DNA from: Marinobacterium ramblicola
Lineage (GTDB): Bacteria > Pseudomonadota > Gammaproteobacteria > Pseudomonadales > Balneatricaceae
Length of the DNA: 64,000 bases
NCBI RefSeq assembly: GCF_019084545.1
Contig: NZ_JAHREP010000013.1
Coordinates: 62,001-126,000, forward strand
Direction of reading: 5' to 3'
Shown here: piece after piece, positions 25,069 to 34,830 of the stretch
Position numbering within the stretch: the stretch's first letter is position 1
Layout: the number at the start of each line of letters is the position of its first letter
Notes under the pieces: generated by a model
Databases searched by the model: none
The model's input: only the letters and a program-made list of their open reading frames with translations
What the model was told of the DNA's origin: nothing
Made by a program: the position numbers and the translations under genes

Positions 25069-26004
25069 GTGCGGCTGGACCGATTTGATTTGAACCTGCT
25101 GATCGTGCTCGACATTCTGTTGGAGGAGCGCAACGTCACGCGGGCGAGCGAACGCCTGCATATCGGCCAATCGGCCACCAGTGCGGCGCTCGGTCGACTG
25201 AGGGACTATTTCGGTGACAACCTGCTTGTCCCGGTAGGCCGTCGCATGGAACTTACACCGCTTGCCCAAAGCCTGGCGGCGCCGGTGCGCGACACCCTGA
25301 TGCGGGCTCGCGCTACGATAGCCCTGCGGCCGAACTTCGACCCGGCCACCATGTCACGCGACTTCTCTATCGCCGCCTCGGACTACATGGTGGAGGTTCT
25401 GGTTGCTCGCGCGGTGCGCAGCCTGGCAAAAAGCACCCCGGGATTGCGGCTGGATCTCTCCAGCTTGCCTAACGATCTGATGGAGGCGTTTGAAAGGGGC
25501 GCGATCGATCTGCTCTTCATACCGGAGCAGTATGCGAGCCGGCTTCAGCATCCACAGGTCGAACTTATGCGTGACGACCAGGTATGCATGATGTGCCAGG
25601 ATGCCGACATTGATGAGCTGACCATGGAGCAATATCTGGACCGGGGACACATCGCCATTCGGCTGGGAGACGAGAGCAGTCTTGCATTCGAGGAGTGGTT
25701 TCTACCGCGCTTCGGCCGCCAGCGCCGTATAGAGTGTACGGTGGATCATTTCAGCGCCTCCCCCCTGCTGGTCATGGGCACCGACCGTATCGTGACCCTG
25801 CACCGCCGCCTGGCGGAGCAGATGGCGCAGCGCTTTCCTGTCAAACTGCTGGAGGCACCATTCGACATGCAGCCCGTGGTCGAGGTCATGGTTTGGCCAC
25901 ACTATCTCGATGAAGATCCGGCGCACAAATGGCTCAGAAGCACCGTTCAGTCCATCGCCGGCTCGCTGACAAGCACAACGGAGACCGGTAGCCAGCCGCG
26001 TTAA
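25069..26004 (+). CDS. LysR-family transcriptional regulator
   Basis: 311 residues with a GTG start at 25069 and AGGAG seven bases upstream. The N-terminal helix-turn-helix reads LNLLIVLDILLEERNVTRASERLHIGQSATSAALGRLRDYF, then PVGRRMELTPL. The effector-binding domain follows from about residue 90. Divergent orientation to the nine-gene operon and two dyads in the gap make it the likely activator of carotenoid-type cleavage and O-demethylation. It shares a subfamily with the regulator at 6889, so both may answer related aromatic inducers. Confidence 0.9.
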   Translation: MRLDRFDLNLLIVLDILLEERNVTRASERLHIGQSATSAALGRLRDYFGDNLLVPVGRRMELTPLAQSLAAPVRDTLMRARATIALRPNFDPATMSRDFSIAASDYMVEVLVARAVRSLAKSTPGLRLDLSSLPNDLMEAFERGAIDLLFIPEQYASRLQHPQVELMRDDQVCMMCQDADIDELTMEQYLDRGHIAIRLGDESSLAFEEWFLPRFGRQRRIECTVDHFSASPLLVMGTDRIVTLHRRLAEQMAQRFPVKLLEAPFDMQPVVEVMVWPHYLDEDPAHKWLRSTVQSIAGSLTSTTETGSQPR

Positions 26005-26044
26005 GTTCACATCACTCAACCCAGAGTTGGTTGGATGAACTTAA
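26001..26044 (+). repeat. Inverted repeat overlapping the LysR stop
   Basis: TTAAGTTCA (26001-26009) and TGAACTTAA (26036-26044) are exact reverse complements, with CAAC/GTTG (26017-26020/26026-26029) inside. It overlaps the LysR stop codon and may end that transcript, though no T-run follows. It also marks the left edge of the IS-remnant zone. Confidence 0.4.
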
Positions 26045-26155
26045 AGCAGCCACTCAACGGTCGGTTGCCTCACCATCCTCATCGTCACCGAACAGGTCTC
26101 GATATGCGTCTTCGATCACATCAAAAAGACCCTCCGGTACTCGGTACTGGTCGCT

Positions 26156-26461
26156 CCCTATGGCGACCATGTACATACGATCACGGCGGACAATGGCAGC
26201 GAGTTCGTCGAGCACAAGGCTATCGCCAAAGCGTTGGACGCGGAGTTTTACTTTGCCCATCCGTATTCGTCATGGGAGCGTGGGCTGAACGAGAATTTTA
26301 ACGGCCTGCTGCGGCAGTTCATCCCGAAAGGCATGGATCTGAAGCTGATCACGGATGAGGATGTACGGCGTGCCGAGAAGTGCTTAAACCTGAAACAGCG
26401 CAAGTGCCTCGGGTTCAGGCAGCCTGAAATCGTGTTCCAAGAATGCCTTCAGGCTGCATAG
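26156..26461 (+). pseudogene. IS30-family transposase, C-terminal fragment
   Basis: The frame reads PYGDHVHTITADNGSEF, then FYFAHPYSSWERGLNENFNGLLRQFIPKG and RKCLGFRQP before a stop at 26461. The catalytic Asp (TADNG) and Glu (GLNEN) of the IS30 DDE core are present, but the N-terminal half and first catalytic Asp are missing. No valid start or ribosome site precedes it. It is a dead remnant. The N-terminal half of an IS30 transposase lies just to the right on the other strand. Confidence 0.82.
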
Positions 26462-26485
26462 GCGGGTGTCGCACTTCGGAGTTGA

Positions 26486-26665
26486 ATTCGCGTCCGGCGA
26501 ACACCCCAGCAACAGCCTTTCCCTGATGATCCGATGATGCTGGGAATCCTGTTTACCGGCTTTGACTGCGGACCGCTTTCTTCGCAACGCCATCTGATCG
26601 GCGGTATCCGCAATGTACTCTTGGGCGGCGGTGTTGCGCCGCAACTCCCGGGCGATCGTATTGTA
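26486..26665 (-). pseudogene. IS30-family transposase, N-terminal fragment in opposite orientation
   Basis: On the minus strand from 26665 the frame reads YNTIARELRRNTAAQEYIAD, then QMALRRKRSA and RIIRERLLLGCSPD. This matches the IS30 helix-turn-helix (STISRELRRN...) and the later conserved LRLGWSPEQIAG region. A stop codon precedes the motif and the sequence loses similarity after GCSPD. It faces the C-terminal fragment tail to tail, so an inversion or two separate insertions followed by deletion is implied. Confidence 0.72.
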
Positions 26666-26831
26666 TTAATCCAGCCCAAACTGGACATCGCGCTCGACTT
26701 TAAGTCTGTTTCAGCGGTTTACGACAGCATCCATCACAGTACTTCCGTACGCCGACTTACCATTGAAATTAACTTCCACCTCGCCAACATTCCCACCAAG
26801 TAGTTGACAGTATCATCCATGCGAAGGCATA

Positions 26832-26846
26832 GTTGACAAAATCAAC
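26832..26846. promoter_or_regulatory. Candidate MarR operator
   Basis: GTTGA-CAAAA-TCAAC is a perfect 5-bp dyad ending 19 bases before the MarR start. TAGTTGACA also occurs at 26801-26809 and 26830-26838 as a direct repeat. The position suits autorepression. Confidence 0.4.
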
Positions 26847-26865
26847 CAGATAACAACGAAGTAAC

Positions 26866-27351
26866 ATGATCGAAACACCTATAGGCGAAGCCCTACATCG
26901 CCTGCTGCATGCTTACAAGCGCGCCATGCGCGAAGCGTATCGTGACATTGGCATAGAACTGGCGATCGCCCATATCCGAACCCTGAAGTTGATACATCAA
27001 TTCCAAGCTTCGACAGGCGCTCCTTGCACTGCACAGGCGATCGCCATCCGCTTAGAGCGAGATAAGGCGCAAATTGCCCGGCTGGTAAAGGACCTTCTGA
27101 GCGCCGAGCTGATCGAGAAGCAAAGCAACCCCGATGATGGACGTAGCCAACTCCTGACAGTGACTCATCACGGCGAAGCGATGCTAGAACGGATCCGGAT
27201 GGCGGAGCGGCAGGCAAGCCAGCGCATGGCGGCCGGCTTAAGCAATGAAGAACTGACGACGTTCATTCGGCTGGGTAACACAATGACGGCTAACCTCGGC
27301 GAACCAGAGGGGCGCCGTCAGTCCAGCAAATCAATTCCACAGGAGAAATAA
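26866..27351 (+). CDS. MarR-family transcriptional regulator
   Basis: 161 residues. The winged helix-turn-helix reads GAPCTAQAIAIRLERDKAQIARLVKDLLSAELIEKQSNPDDGRSQLLTVT, with the DXRS wing typical of MarR. Helical dimerisation segments flank it. The ribosome site is weak (GAAG). Its TAA overlaps the ATG of the next gene by one base, so the regulator and the siderophore-interacting reductase are coupled. It probably represses its own operon through the upstream dyad. Confidence 0.88.
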   Translation: MIETPIGEALHRLLHAYKRAMREAYRDIGIELAIAHIRTLKLIHQFQASTGAPCTAQAIAIRLERDKAQIARLVKDLLSAELIEKQSNPDDGRSQLLTVTHHGEAMLERIRMAERQASQRMAAGLSNEELTTFIRLGNTMTANLGEPEGRRQSSKSIPQEK

Positions 27352-28097
27352 TGAACAGACCCGCACCGCGCGAACTCACATTGCTTTACAAACAACAACT
27401 GTCGCCCCATATGCTACGCCTGACTCTCGGCGATAAAGGCATGGGCGACTTTCCCACTGATCAGGCAAGCGCCTACGTCAAACTGATGTTGCCTCGACCC
27501 GGCTCAGACCACCCCGTTGTACGCACTTACACTGTCCGTGCACATCGCGAATCGAATAAAGGGCGCGAGATCGATATCGACTTCGTCATTCACAAAGATG
27601 CTGGCCCTGCCTCGTCCTGGGCGATGGCCTCCCAGCCTGGTGACAGCATACTGGTCGGTGGACCTGGACCGACGAAAATGGTCGACCATAGTGCCGACTG
27701 GTTCCTCTTCGTCGGCGACATGACAGGGCTACCCGCCATTAGTGCCAATCTGGAGCGCTTACCCGAAGATGCTCAGGGACATGTGGTGATCGAAGTGATA
27801 GACGCCGACGATATCCAAACACTCAATGCTCCAGTGAATATGGAGTTCCATTGGCTGGTTAATCCGCATCCGGGCATGTACGCGTCCCTCCTGCTAGACA
27901 AGGTGCAGCAACTATCTTGGCTTAAAGGACGCCCGTCGGTCTGGTGCGCGTGCGAATTTTCCAGCATGCGCGCATTGCGGGATCACTTTCGCCCCCATCC
28001 CGATTTGACGCGCGACAACCTATATATTTCTAGCTATTGGAAGCTTGGCATGAAAGAGGAGGAGCATAAGGCAATTAAGCAGGCAGAGGCTTGCTAG
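27351..28097 (+). CDS. Siderophore-interacting FAD-binding protein (SIP family)
   Basis: 248 residues. The FAD-binding barrel shows VVRTYTVRAHR and IDIDFVIHKDAGPASSWA; GDSILVGGPG follows; the NAD(P)H domain includes WFLFVGDMTGLPAI and the C-terminal VWCACEFSSMRALRDHF. SIP proteins reduce ferric siderophores in the cytoplasm to release iron. The MarR partner suggests control by a small ligand or redox signal rather than plain Fur. No siderophore genes are visible nearby. Confidence 0.88.
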   Translation: MNRPAPRELTLLYKQQLSPHMLRLTLGDKGMGDFPTDQASAYVKLMLPRPGSDHPVVRTYTVRAHRESNKGREIDIDFVIHKDAGPASSWAMASQPGDSILVGGPGPTKMVDHSADWFLFVGDMTGLPAISANLERLPEDAQGHVVIEVIDADDIQTLNAPVNMEFHWLVNPHPGMYASLLLDKVQQLSWLKGRPSVWCACEFSSMRALRDHFRPHPDLTRDNLYISSYWKLGMKEEEHKAIKQAEAC

Positions 28098-28241
28098 AAA
28101 CTCTTTTGGGGGCGACAACCCATACCGCCCATTTTCATACGCCACAGTACTCTTGAAGCAGCTGATTTCGCAGCGGCTTGGTACCGGCGTTTTGTACCAG
28201 TCACAAATCTACGGGATCTAGAAAGTGATTTCTTTTACATG

Positions 28242-28263
28242 ATTTCCTGTAGAAACAGGAAAT
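28242..28263. repeat. Perfect 9-bp hairpin
   Basis: ATTTCCTGT (28242-28250), loop AGAA, ACAGGAAAT (28255-28263). It lies between the reductase stop and the tRNA gene in AT-rich sequence. No adjoining T-run makes it a clear terminator. The rest of 28098-28330 shows no gene. Confidence 0.5.
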
Positions 28264-28292
28264 TAGAAATGATGGCCAGAACCTGAAACGAC

Positions 28293-28322
28293 GAAGCCCC
28301 GCTGATCGCTCAGCAGGGCTTC
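28293..28322 (-). terminator. Terminator-like hairpin after tRNA-Ser
   Basis: GAAGCCC (28293-28299) pairs with GGGCTTC (28316-28322), and GCTGA/TCAGC (28301-28305/28310-28314) continues the stem. It begins nine bases past the tRNA 3' end on the minus strand and is followed by GTCGTTTC, a weak T-rich tail. Confidence 0.6.
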
Positions 28323-28330
28323 TGAATAGA

Positions 28331-28418
28331 TGGCGGTCAGGGAGGGATTCGAACCCTCGATGCCTTTCGACATACACACTTTCCAGGCGTGCTCCTTCGG
28401 CCACTCGGACACCTGACC
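28331..28418 (-). tRNA. tRNA-Ser (anticodon GGA)
   Basis: The minus strand reads GGTCAGGTGTCCGAGTGG and ends GGGTTCGAATCCCTCCCTGACCGCCA over 88 bases. The acceptor stem GGTCAGG/CCTGACC, anticodon loop CTGGAAA (anticodon GGA), long serine-type variable arm, GGTTCGAATCC T-arm and encoded CCA are all present. Its 3' end faces the catabolic region, so it is a potential integration site. Confidence 0.96.
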
Positions 28419-28468
28419 ACTCTACACTTGAATGCAGCGATACAGGTCGCCGTCTCAAGTGGGTGCGC

Positions 28469-28496
28469 ATTCTATCAGACTGATTTGAAAGAACAA
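28469..28496 (-). promoter_or_regulatory. Predicted tRNA-Ser promoter
   Basis: On the minus strand TTGTTC (28496-28491), a 16-base spacer and TAGAAT (28474-28469), followed by a GC-rich discriminator GCGCACCC typical of growth-rate-controlled stable RNA promoters. The tRNA begins about 50 bases downstream. Confidence 0.6.
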
Positions 28497-28705
28497 GCCC
28501 GGACTGACAACTTTCACCCAGGTTATGAATACGTAGCCCCTACCACTCTGCTCCAACCTCCAGGGATATCGGGCCTGCGGTTCGATTTAAGCTGATTGCA
28601 GGATCGAAAAAATCGTATAGCCGGCGCCGCTTTCCGCCTGAGGTATTAGAGCGGAACTGGTATAGTAGCGCGCTGAGTTTCTTGTCATATTCCGGGAGTG
28701 GATAG

Positions 28706-29686
28706 ATGTTACTGGCAATTCTTGCCGTGATTGCGGGCTTGGCGCTTTTGGTCTGGAGCGCCGATCGTTTTGTCGATGGCGCTGCGGCTACCGCGCGCCA
28801 TCTGGGTATGCCGACACTGCTGATCGGTATGGTGATTATCGGTTTCGGCACCTCGGCGCCGGAGATGGTCGTGTCCGCACTGGCATCGGCCCAGGGCAAC
28901 CCGGGCCTGGCCTTGGGTAACGGCTATGGTTCCAACATCACCAATATCGCGTTGATCCTGGGTATCACCGCGCTGCTATGCCCTATCGCGGTACACTCCC
29001 AGATTCTGCGCAAGGAGCTACCGATTCTCGCCGGTGTCACCCTGCTGTCCGGTTATCAACTGCTCGACGGCCATATATCCAGGCTTGATGCCGTGGTATT
29101 GCTGCTGGTTTTCGCCGCCACCATGGGTTGGTCGATCTGGGTGGGCATGAAGCAGCGGGGCGATGCGCTGGGCGATGATTTTGCCCACGAGCTTGAAGAT
29201 GGCCTGATGCCGCTGAAGATCGCCCTGCTTTGGCTTTTCTGTGGGCTGCTGCTGCTGGTGGCCAGTTCGCGCATCCTGGTATGGGGTGCGGTGGAGATCG
29301 CCACGGCGCTCGGCGTCAGCGACCTGATCATCGGCCTCACCGTGGTGGCGATCGGCACCTCCTTGCCGGAGCTGGCCTCCTCCATCGTCGCCGTGCGCAA
29401 GAACGAGCACGACCTGGCGCTGGGCAACGTGATCGGCTCCAACCTGTTCAACACTCTGGCCGTGATCGGCATCGCCGGCGCCATCCAACCGATGGTGGTC
29501 GAGCCCGAGGTGCTGTATCGCGACTGGATGGTGATGGCGGCATTGACCTTCTCGCTATTTATCCTCGGCTACGGTATCCGCAAGGCGGGCCATATTAACC
29601 GGCTTGAGGGCGGGATACTGACCCTGGTCTATGCGGGCTATGCCGGTTATCTTGTGTATACCGTCGTCGGCACGGTAACCGGCTGA
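28706..29686 (+). CDS. Calcium/sodium antiporter (CaCA family, YrbG-like)
   Basis: 326 residues with about ten membrane segments in two inverted repeats. Each repeat carries the ion-binding signature: GFGTSAPE with GNGYGSN in the first half and AIGTSLPE with GNVIGSN in the second. The protein exchanges Na+ or K+ for Ca2+ across the inner membrane. GGAGTGG lies just before the ATG. The CorA-type gene follows after 14 bases, so both may form a divalent-ion operon. Confidence 0.93.
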   Translation: MLLAILAVIAGLALLVWSADRFVDGAAATARHLGMPTLLIGMVIIGFGTSAPEMVVSALASAQGNPGLALGNGYGSNITNIALILGITALLCPIAVHSQILRKELPILAGVTLLSGYQLLDGHISRLDAVVLLLVFAATMGWSIWVGMKQRGDALGDDFAHELEDGLMPLKIALLWLFCGLLLLVASSRILVWGAVEIATALGVSDLIIGLTVVAIGTSLPELASSIVAVRKNEHDLALGNVIGSNLFNTLAVIGIAGAIQPMVVEPEVLYRDWMVMAALTFSLFILGYGIRKAGHINRLEGGILTLVYAGYAGYLVYTVVGTVTG

Positions 29687-29700
29687 AGAGACTAAACAGG

Positions 29701-30657
29701 ATGATGAGAGCATTTTCGATCGCCGACGGGCGTCTGAGCGAGTGCGAGCTGGAACACCACAATGCAGCGGAAACGCTGCGTGAGGTGGGCTGGATCGACC
29801 TGCAGGAGCCCAGCAGCGAGGAGCGCTGGCTGATCGAATCGCTCTATCCGGAGAGCCTGCCGGAGGCGCATGAGGTCGAGGAGATCGAATCCAGCTCGCG
29901 CTACTTTATCGAGGGGCAGGATATCCATGTCCACTCGCTGTTTCTCTATCAGTCCGAGGGGCGCCACCACACCTCGACCGTAGCCTTCACGCTGAAGCCG
30001 GACCGCCTGTTCAGTATTCGCGATGTGGAGCTGGCAGATTTCCGGCTCATGCGCCTGCGTGTGCGCAGAGGCTGGGTCGAAGCGGCAACTCCGCTGCAGG
30101 TATTGACCACGCTGTTCGATCAGAAGGTGGACAACCTGGCGGACCAGCTGGAAGACTTGCATCGCAGCTTGGAGAGCGTCAGCTCACTGGTTCTGGAGAA
30201 TCGGGTCAGCGGCGAGATGGAGGAGTCTCTGGACAAGCTTGCGCGGCTGGAGGACAGTAACGGCAAGATGCGTCTGGTACTGATGGACACTCAGCGCTCC
30301 ATCTCCTTCCTGCTGCGACATATCCGCCAGAATCCCGATGAGCAGGAGAGCTGCCGCGAGATTCTGCGCGACCTGGACACGCTGATGTCCCACGCCACCT
30401 TTATGTTCGAGAAGATCAACTTCCTGATGGACGCGGCGCTGGGTTTTATCAACATTCAGCAGAACCAGATCATCAAGACCTTCTCCATCGCCGCGGTCGT
30501 GTTCCTGCCGCCAACCCTGGTGGCCAGTATCTACGGCATGAACTTCGAGCAGATGCCGGAACTGCAATGGCTGTTGGGTTACCCCTGGGCACTGGGGTTG
30601 ATGGTCCTGTCGGGGATCGCCCCCTACTGGTATTTCAAACGCAAAGGGTGGCTCTGA
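29701..30657 (+). CDS. CorA-family divalent metal ion channel
   Basis: 318 residues: a soluble N-terminal funnel of about 255 residues, then two membrane helices with the signature YGMNFEQMPE at the end of the first. The long helix DQKVDNLADQLEDLHRSLE and the NQIIKTFSI segment are typical. CorA proteins import Mg2+, and ZntB relatives move Zn2+; the GMN motif does not decide between them. It probably shares a transcript with the antiporter upstream. Confidence 0.9.
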   Translation: MMRAFSIADGRLSECELEHHNAAETLREVGWIDLQEPSSEERWLIESLYPESLPEAHEVEEIESSSRYFIEGQDIHVHSLFLYQSEGRHHTSTVAFTLKPDRLFSIRDVELADFRLMRLRVRRGWVEAATPLQVLTTLFDQKVDNLADQLEDLHRSLESVSSLVLENRVSGEMEESLDKLARLEDSNGKMRLVLMDTQRSISFLLRHIRQNPDEQESCREILRDLDTLMSHATFMFEKINFLMDAALGFINIQQNQIIKTFSIAAVVFLPPTLVASIYGMNFEQMPELQWLLGYPWALGLMVLSGIAPYWYFKRKGWL

Positions 30658-30666
30658 GCCACCCTT
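30644..30666. terminator. Candidate terminator between convergent genes
   Basis: AAGGGTGGCTC (30644-30654) and GAGCCACCCTT (30656-30666) are perfect 11-bp arms around one base, overlapping the CorA stop codon. On the minus strand TTTGCGTTTG follows. It can serve the CorA gene and the convergent DUF3422 gene. Confidence 0.55.
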
Positions 30667-30693
30667 GTCCGTTCTGCCTTATTGCGGCATCAG

Positions 30694-31929
30694 CTATTCA
30701 TCTTCGATACCGCGCAGCATGCGCCTGATATAGAGCCAGAGTACCAGTGCGATCAACGGCACCGCGCCGCTGAGGATATACAGTGCCAGGTCGAGCATGT
30801 GCTCCACCTGAATGGTGTTGCGTAACGACCGCTCGATCAGATCGAAGGCGTAGTAGGTCACCACGATGACGGTAAAGCTTTCCAGTTTGGCCTGCAGGCG
30901 CAGTTGGGATCGTGCGCGACCGCTCAGGGTTTTCAGCAGGTCGCGCATCTGCTGTTCCGTCGACAGATCGACCTGAGAGCGGATCATCTGGCTGGTCCGC
31001 GCTATACGTTTCGACAGCTTCTCGATCCGCAGCCCCGCTGACTGGCAGGTCAGACGTGCAGGGTCCGCCCGTCGCTCCATAAACTGCTCGATGGTCTGCA
31101 ACCCCTCGATGCGCTCTTCGCGCAGCTCCTCCACTCGCTTGTCCAATAGCGAAAAATAGGCTTCCGTGGCGGAAAAACGGTTGGCGGTAGCCGCCGCCAG
31201 GGCTTCCACGCTGGACGCCAGATTGGTGAGTTCATCAAGCAGATCCGCCGGCTCCTCCGTCGACAGCCGTGCACTGAGCCGCGCCAGCGTCTGGTCCAGA
31301 TGGGTAGTGCGCGGCATGGCGCGTATCGCTTCGGGCAGCGCCAGCAGCGCCATGTGGCGATACACCTCGATTTCGCACAGGCGCTGCAGCAAGCGTCCGC
31401 GCTGATAGGAGGCCAGCGAGATATCCTGCACCAGCAATCGCGTCAGGCCGCTGTCCCGGCGGTGATGAAAATCGGTCCACACCTTGGCGTAGCCGCCCAT
31501 CACTTCGGAGCCGACGATCTGGTGATCGAACTGGCTGCGCACCCAGTCGTCCACATCTTCCACGTCGGATGAGCAGATCAACTCGCAGCCGCACAGAAAC
31601 GCCCCCTGCAAGTTCGCAATACGTGACTGAAATCCGGACGGTAGCTCTGTGCTGCCGAACCGATAGGCAGTCAGCGTATAGAACTCGTTGTGCGCTTCGA
31701 ATCTGAGTGCGCAGACATCGTTACGACAGAAAAAGAAGGAGGCGAGCGGCGCATCGAACAACCCCATCTCATGAGCAAGATTGACCACCTCTCGCTGGAC
31801 ACTGCTCAGTTTGGTCTGCTCATCGATGACCACGCCGATATGGATCAGCGACAGCGGCGAATAGAGCTTCTGAAATGGCCGGGCGTGAACCTCACTGATC
31901 ACTTGCTGACGTAGCGGGTGGGTCCTCAT
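30694..31929 (-). CDS. DUF3422 membrane-anchored protein
   Basis: 411 residues. The N-terminus HPLRQQVISEVHARPFQKL is the hallmark of DUF3422. The central part is helical with coiled-coil character (residues 215-330). Two C-terminal hydrophobic segments (VIVVTYYAFDLI, LALYILSGAVPLIALVLWLYI) precede basic RRMLRGIEDE, so the bulk faces the cytoplasm. The family has no established function. It is transcribed alone, convergent to the CorA gene. Confidence 0.85.
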   Translation of the reverse strand: MRTHPLRQQVISEVHARPFQKLYSPLSLIHIGVVIDEQTKLSSVQREVVNLAHEMGLFDAPLASFFFCRNDVCALRFEAHNEFYTLTAYRFGSTELPSGFQSRIANLQGAFLCGCELICSSDVEDVDDWVRSQFDHQIVGSEVMGGYAKVWTDFHHRRDSGLTRLLVQDISLASYQRGRLLQRLCEIEVYRHMALLALPEAIRAMPRTTHLDQTLARLSARLSTEEPADLLDELTNLASSVEALAAATANRFSATEAYFSLLDKRVEELREERIEGLQTIEQFMERRADPARLTCQSAGLRIEKLSKRIARTSQMIRSQVDLSTEQQMRDLLKTLSGRARSQLRLQAKLESFTVIVVTYYAFDLIERSLRNTIQVEHMLDLALYILSGAVPLIALVLWLYIRRMLRGIEDE

Positions 31930-31953
31930 GGACGGAACATCCTTCTGCGGGCA

Positions 31954-34830
31954 TTAGACTTTCGTCGTATAATGCCCCAGACACAGCAGCTCTGTCTCTA
32001 CCTTATGCGCAGGAATTGGCCGCGAATACAGGTAGCCCTGCCCGATGTCACAGCCAGCCTCCTTCATGAACCGGCCCTGCGCTTCGTTTTCTATCCCCTC
32101 GGCCACGGTTCGCAGTCCGAGATAGCCGGCGAGGTCGATAATCGCCCGGACAATCGCTTCGTCGTGGTTCTTACCCGGCACCCCATCGGTAAACACCTTG
32201 TCGATCTTCAGCTTATCGAGCGGAAAATCCTTGAGGTACGCCAGCGATGCGTACCCGGTACCGAAATCATCCAACGCGATGCGGATACCGAGATCACGCA
32301 TCTGCGCCAGGCGCAGCGCGGCCTCGGCCGGATCCTGCATCAGAATACTCTCGGTCAGCTCCAGCACCAGGTAACCGGGCTCCAATTCGGTGCGTGCCAG
32401 TGACTGTTTGACCGTGTCGATAATCTCATCGGTAAACTGCTTCGCCGACAGATTCACCGCCATATTCAGGCTCAGCCCGAACGCCTCGTTCCACTCCTGG
32501 GCCTGCCGGCATGCCTGCTCGAGCACCCAGTTGCCGATCGGGACGATCAGGCCGGTCTCCTCGGCCAGCGGAATGAACTGATCGGGTCCGACAAAGCCGT
32601 AATCGGCGCTATTCCATCGCACCAGCGCTTCGAAGCCGGTCAACGTCGCCGACTCCAACGCCCATTGCGGTTGGTAAAACACCTCCATTTCGCCACGAGA
32701 CAGCGCCTGGCGTAGCGCATTTTCCATCCCCAGGCGACGTTTTGCCCGGGCGTTCATATCGGCGGTATAGAACTGGTAGTTATCCCGACCGCAATCCTTG
32801 GCATGGTACAGCGCAGCATCCGCATTTCGACTCAGGTGCATGAAATCCCGACCATCCTCGGGAAATACGGCGATGCCGATACTGGAGGTAACGGTAAGAT
32901 TGCGCCCGGCCAGACTCAGCGGCTGCTTGATCAGATCAATGAACCTTTGCGCCAGCTGCGCCAGATCCTCCGCCTGCCCACAATCGGGCAGCAGGACAAC
33001 AAACTCGTCGCCGCCGACACGGCTGACCGTGTCGGATTCTCGAACCGCGCCCTGCAAACGTCCGGCGATCAGCGTCAACAGGGCGTCGCCGGCCTCATGT
33101 CCAAGTGAGTCGTTGATATTCTTGAACCGATCCAGGTCGATAAACATCACGCCAAGGGCGGTGTGCTGTCGCGCACAGCTAGCCAGCGCCTGACCGGCAC
33201 GATCGCTCAGCAGCCGCCGGTTGGGCAGCTCGGTCAGCGGGTCATACTCGGCCAAGTGACGCAGCCGCTCCTCGCTCTGCTTGCGCTCGGTAATATCGAT
33301 CAGTGTCAGGATCCGGTTGGCCAACCCACCCTGTTCATCATGTACCGCGGTTATCGACAGCCAGGCCGGATAGAGCTCGCCGTTGTGCCTGCGATTCCAG
33401 ACCTCTCCCTCCCAGTATCCCTCTGAGGTCAGATCAGGATAGTCGCTGCTGCCATTCGCCGAGGCCCCATCCCGATTGAACAAAATCGACGGTTCCCGCC
33501 CCTTCAGCTCATACAGGGAGTAACCGGTAATACGCGTAAACGCGGTGTTGATCGCCAGAATTCGGTTGTTGCTATCGATGACCATCATCCCTTCCGCTGC
33601 CGTCTCAAACACCTTGGCGGCAACGCTGAGTTCGGCGGCACTGTCCCGCAACGCCATCTTCTGCGTCTCGATATCGCTTTGGTAGAGGCTGAACAAGCGG
33701 ATCAGCCAACGCGACAAGCCCAGCGCGAACAGCAAACCCACCAGCGCCAGCAACACAAAGGCCGGAATCATGCTTAGCAGGTTGGAGCGCATAAACTTCC
33801 GGGTGTTTTCTCGCTGCGCATCTATCGCCTCAACCAGGTTCGAGTTGTAGACACCTGCTACCAGGACCCAGCCATACTCGGGTATGCGCTGCACCAGCGA
33901 GACCTTGGGCTCCAACTGATCGGAGCCGGGACGGTGCCATTCATACTCGACGAACTGCCCCTCGACGGTGGCGTTCTTCAGCAGCAGGCTGCCGACATCG
34001 GCGTAAGGTTGCGGCAGTTCCCGGTAGTGTTTACCTTCAGCCTGGGGATAGGCCGGTGAGCTCAGCACACCGCCCTCTTCCGACAACACCGAGAAGTAGC
34101 CGCTGTCGCCAAAACGAAGTTGCGCCAGGCGCTGCAGTGCGCTCTGTTTGAGATCGTCTTCAAAACGGTAGACATAATCGCCGGCACCGATGATCCAACC
34201 CAAAGGCTCAAACAGCTTCACATAGGCGATCTTCTCGCGCATCTCCTCCCGGTTGCCTGGCGCATACCAGCGATAGCGCGAAAAACCGGACCTCTCCGGA
34301 TTGTCGACCGCATCGATCAGACCACGCATGATGTAGTGTCCGGTATCGTCACGGTTGTCGATCAATGATCCACCTTCAAGGTGCGGCGCGGTTGGCAGCA
34401 GTACACAACGCCCCTCCTGGTCATCGATGAAGTAGTACCCGCGGCCGTGGAAAAAGCGGATGTCACGCAGTGTTTCGCGAATCAATGCTGCGGCACTTGC
34501 CGCACCGTGAATACCGACCTCCTGCCGATAGATGGCGTTTGCGATTGACCAGGCCTGTTCAACCTGACTCTTGGATTCTTCTCTGAGCTGCGTCTCCGCC
34601 TGCGCATAGGTGAAACGCAAATCATCTACCACCGAGTTCATTTCACGGCGAAGCAGCTGTTTGTTTTGCTCGATGATCTCCGCCTCTATGGCGGCAAGAC
34701 GACGCTCGCTTTCGAAATAACTGCGTCCCAAATAGAGCGCGATGACCAGTAATGCCATCAGGGTGACGATGGAGGTCAGCCCCCAGGTCTGGACTCGGAT
34801 AAATTTACGTGCGTTGATCTGTTGCGACAT
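31954..34830 (-). CDS. Cache-PAS-GGDEF-EAL c-di-GMP enzyme
   Basis: 958 residues from the ATG at 34830. Order: membrane helix (about 13-37), periplasmic double Cache-type sensor (YYFIDDQEG...GWIIGAGDY and [10 protein letters not shown]...GWVLVAGVY), membrane helix (about 345-370), PAS (about 405-520), GGDEF, EAL. The cyclase signature VGGDEF is intact with an RESD inhibitory site five residues before it. The phosphodiesterase domain has [32 protein letters not shown] and AEGIE, all catalytic positions. It may both make and break c-di-GMP in answer to an external ligand, perhaps a small acid. Confidence 0.92.
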   Translation of the reverse strand: MSQQINARKFIRVQTWGLTSIVTLMALLVIALYLGRSYFESERRLAAIEAEIIEQNKQLLRREMNSVVDDLRFTYAQAETQLREESKSQVEQAWSIANAIYRQEVGIHGAASAAALIRETLRDIRFFHGRGYYFIDDQEGRCVLLPTAPHLEGGSLIDNRDDTGHYIMRGLIDAVDNPERSGFSRYRWYAPGNREEMREKIAYVKLFEPLGWIIGAGDYVYRFEDDLKQSALQRLAQLRFGDSGYFSVLSEEGGVLSSPAYPQAEGKHYRELPQPYADVGSLLLKNATVEGQFVEYEWHRPGSDQLEPKVSLVQRIPEYGWVLVAGVYNSNLVEAIDAQRENTRKFMRSNLLSMIPAFVLLALVGLLFALGLSRWLIRLFSLYQSDIETQKMALRDSAAELSVAAKVFETAAEGMMVIDSNNRILAINTAFTRITGYSLYELKGREPSILFNRDGASANGSSDYPDLTSEGYWEGEVWNRRHNGELYPAWLSITAVHDEQGGLANRILTLIDITERKQSEERLRHLAEYDPLTELPNRRLLSDRAGQALASCARQHTALGVMFIDLDRFKNINDSLGHEAGDALLTLIAGRLQGAVRESDTVSRVGGDEFVVLLPDCGQAEDLAQLAQRFIDLIKQPLSLAGRNLTVTSSIGIAVFPEDGRDFMHLSRNADAALYHAKDCGRDNYQFYTADMNARAKRRLGMENALRQALSRGEMEVFYQPQWALESATLTGFEALVRWNSADYGFVGPDQFIPLAEETGLIVPIGNWVLEQACRQAQEWNEAFGLSLNMAVNLSAKQFTDEIIDTVKQSLARTELEPGYLVLELTESILMQDPAEAALRLAQMRDLGIRIALDDFGTGYASLAYLKDFPLDKLKIDKVFTDGVPGKNHDEAIVRAIIDLAGYLGLRTVAEGIENEAQGRFMKEAGCDIGQGYLYSRPIPAHKVETELLCLGHYTTKV

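Noticed and set aside
26054-26260. Short minus-strand frame resembling an AbrB/MazE-type antitoxin at its start and an acidic tail (DVIEDAYRDLFGDDEDGE)
   Set aside because: The first half is the antisense of the IS30 catalytic region. The acidic tail looks protein-like and could be a fossil, but no start, ribosome site or partner toxin supports a gene.
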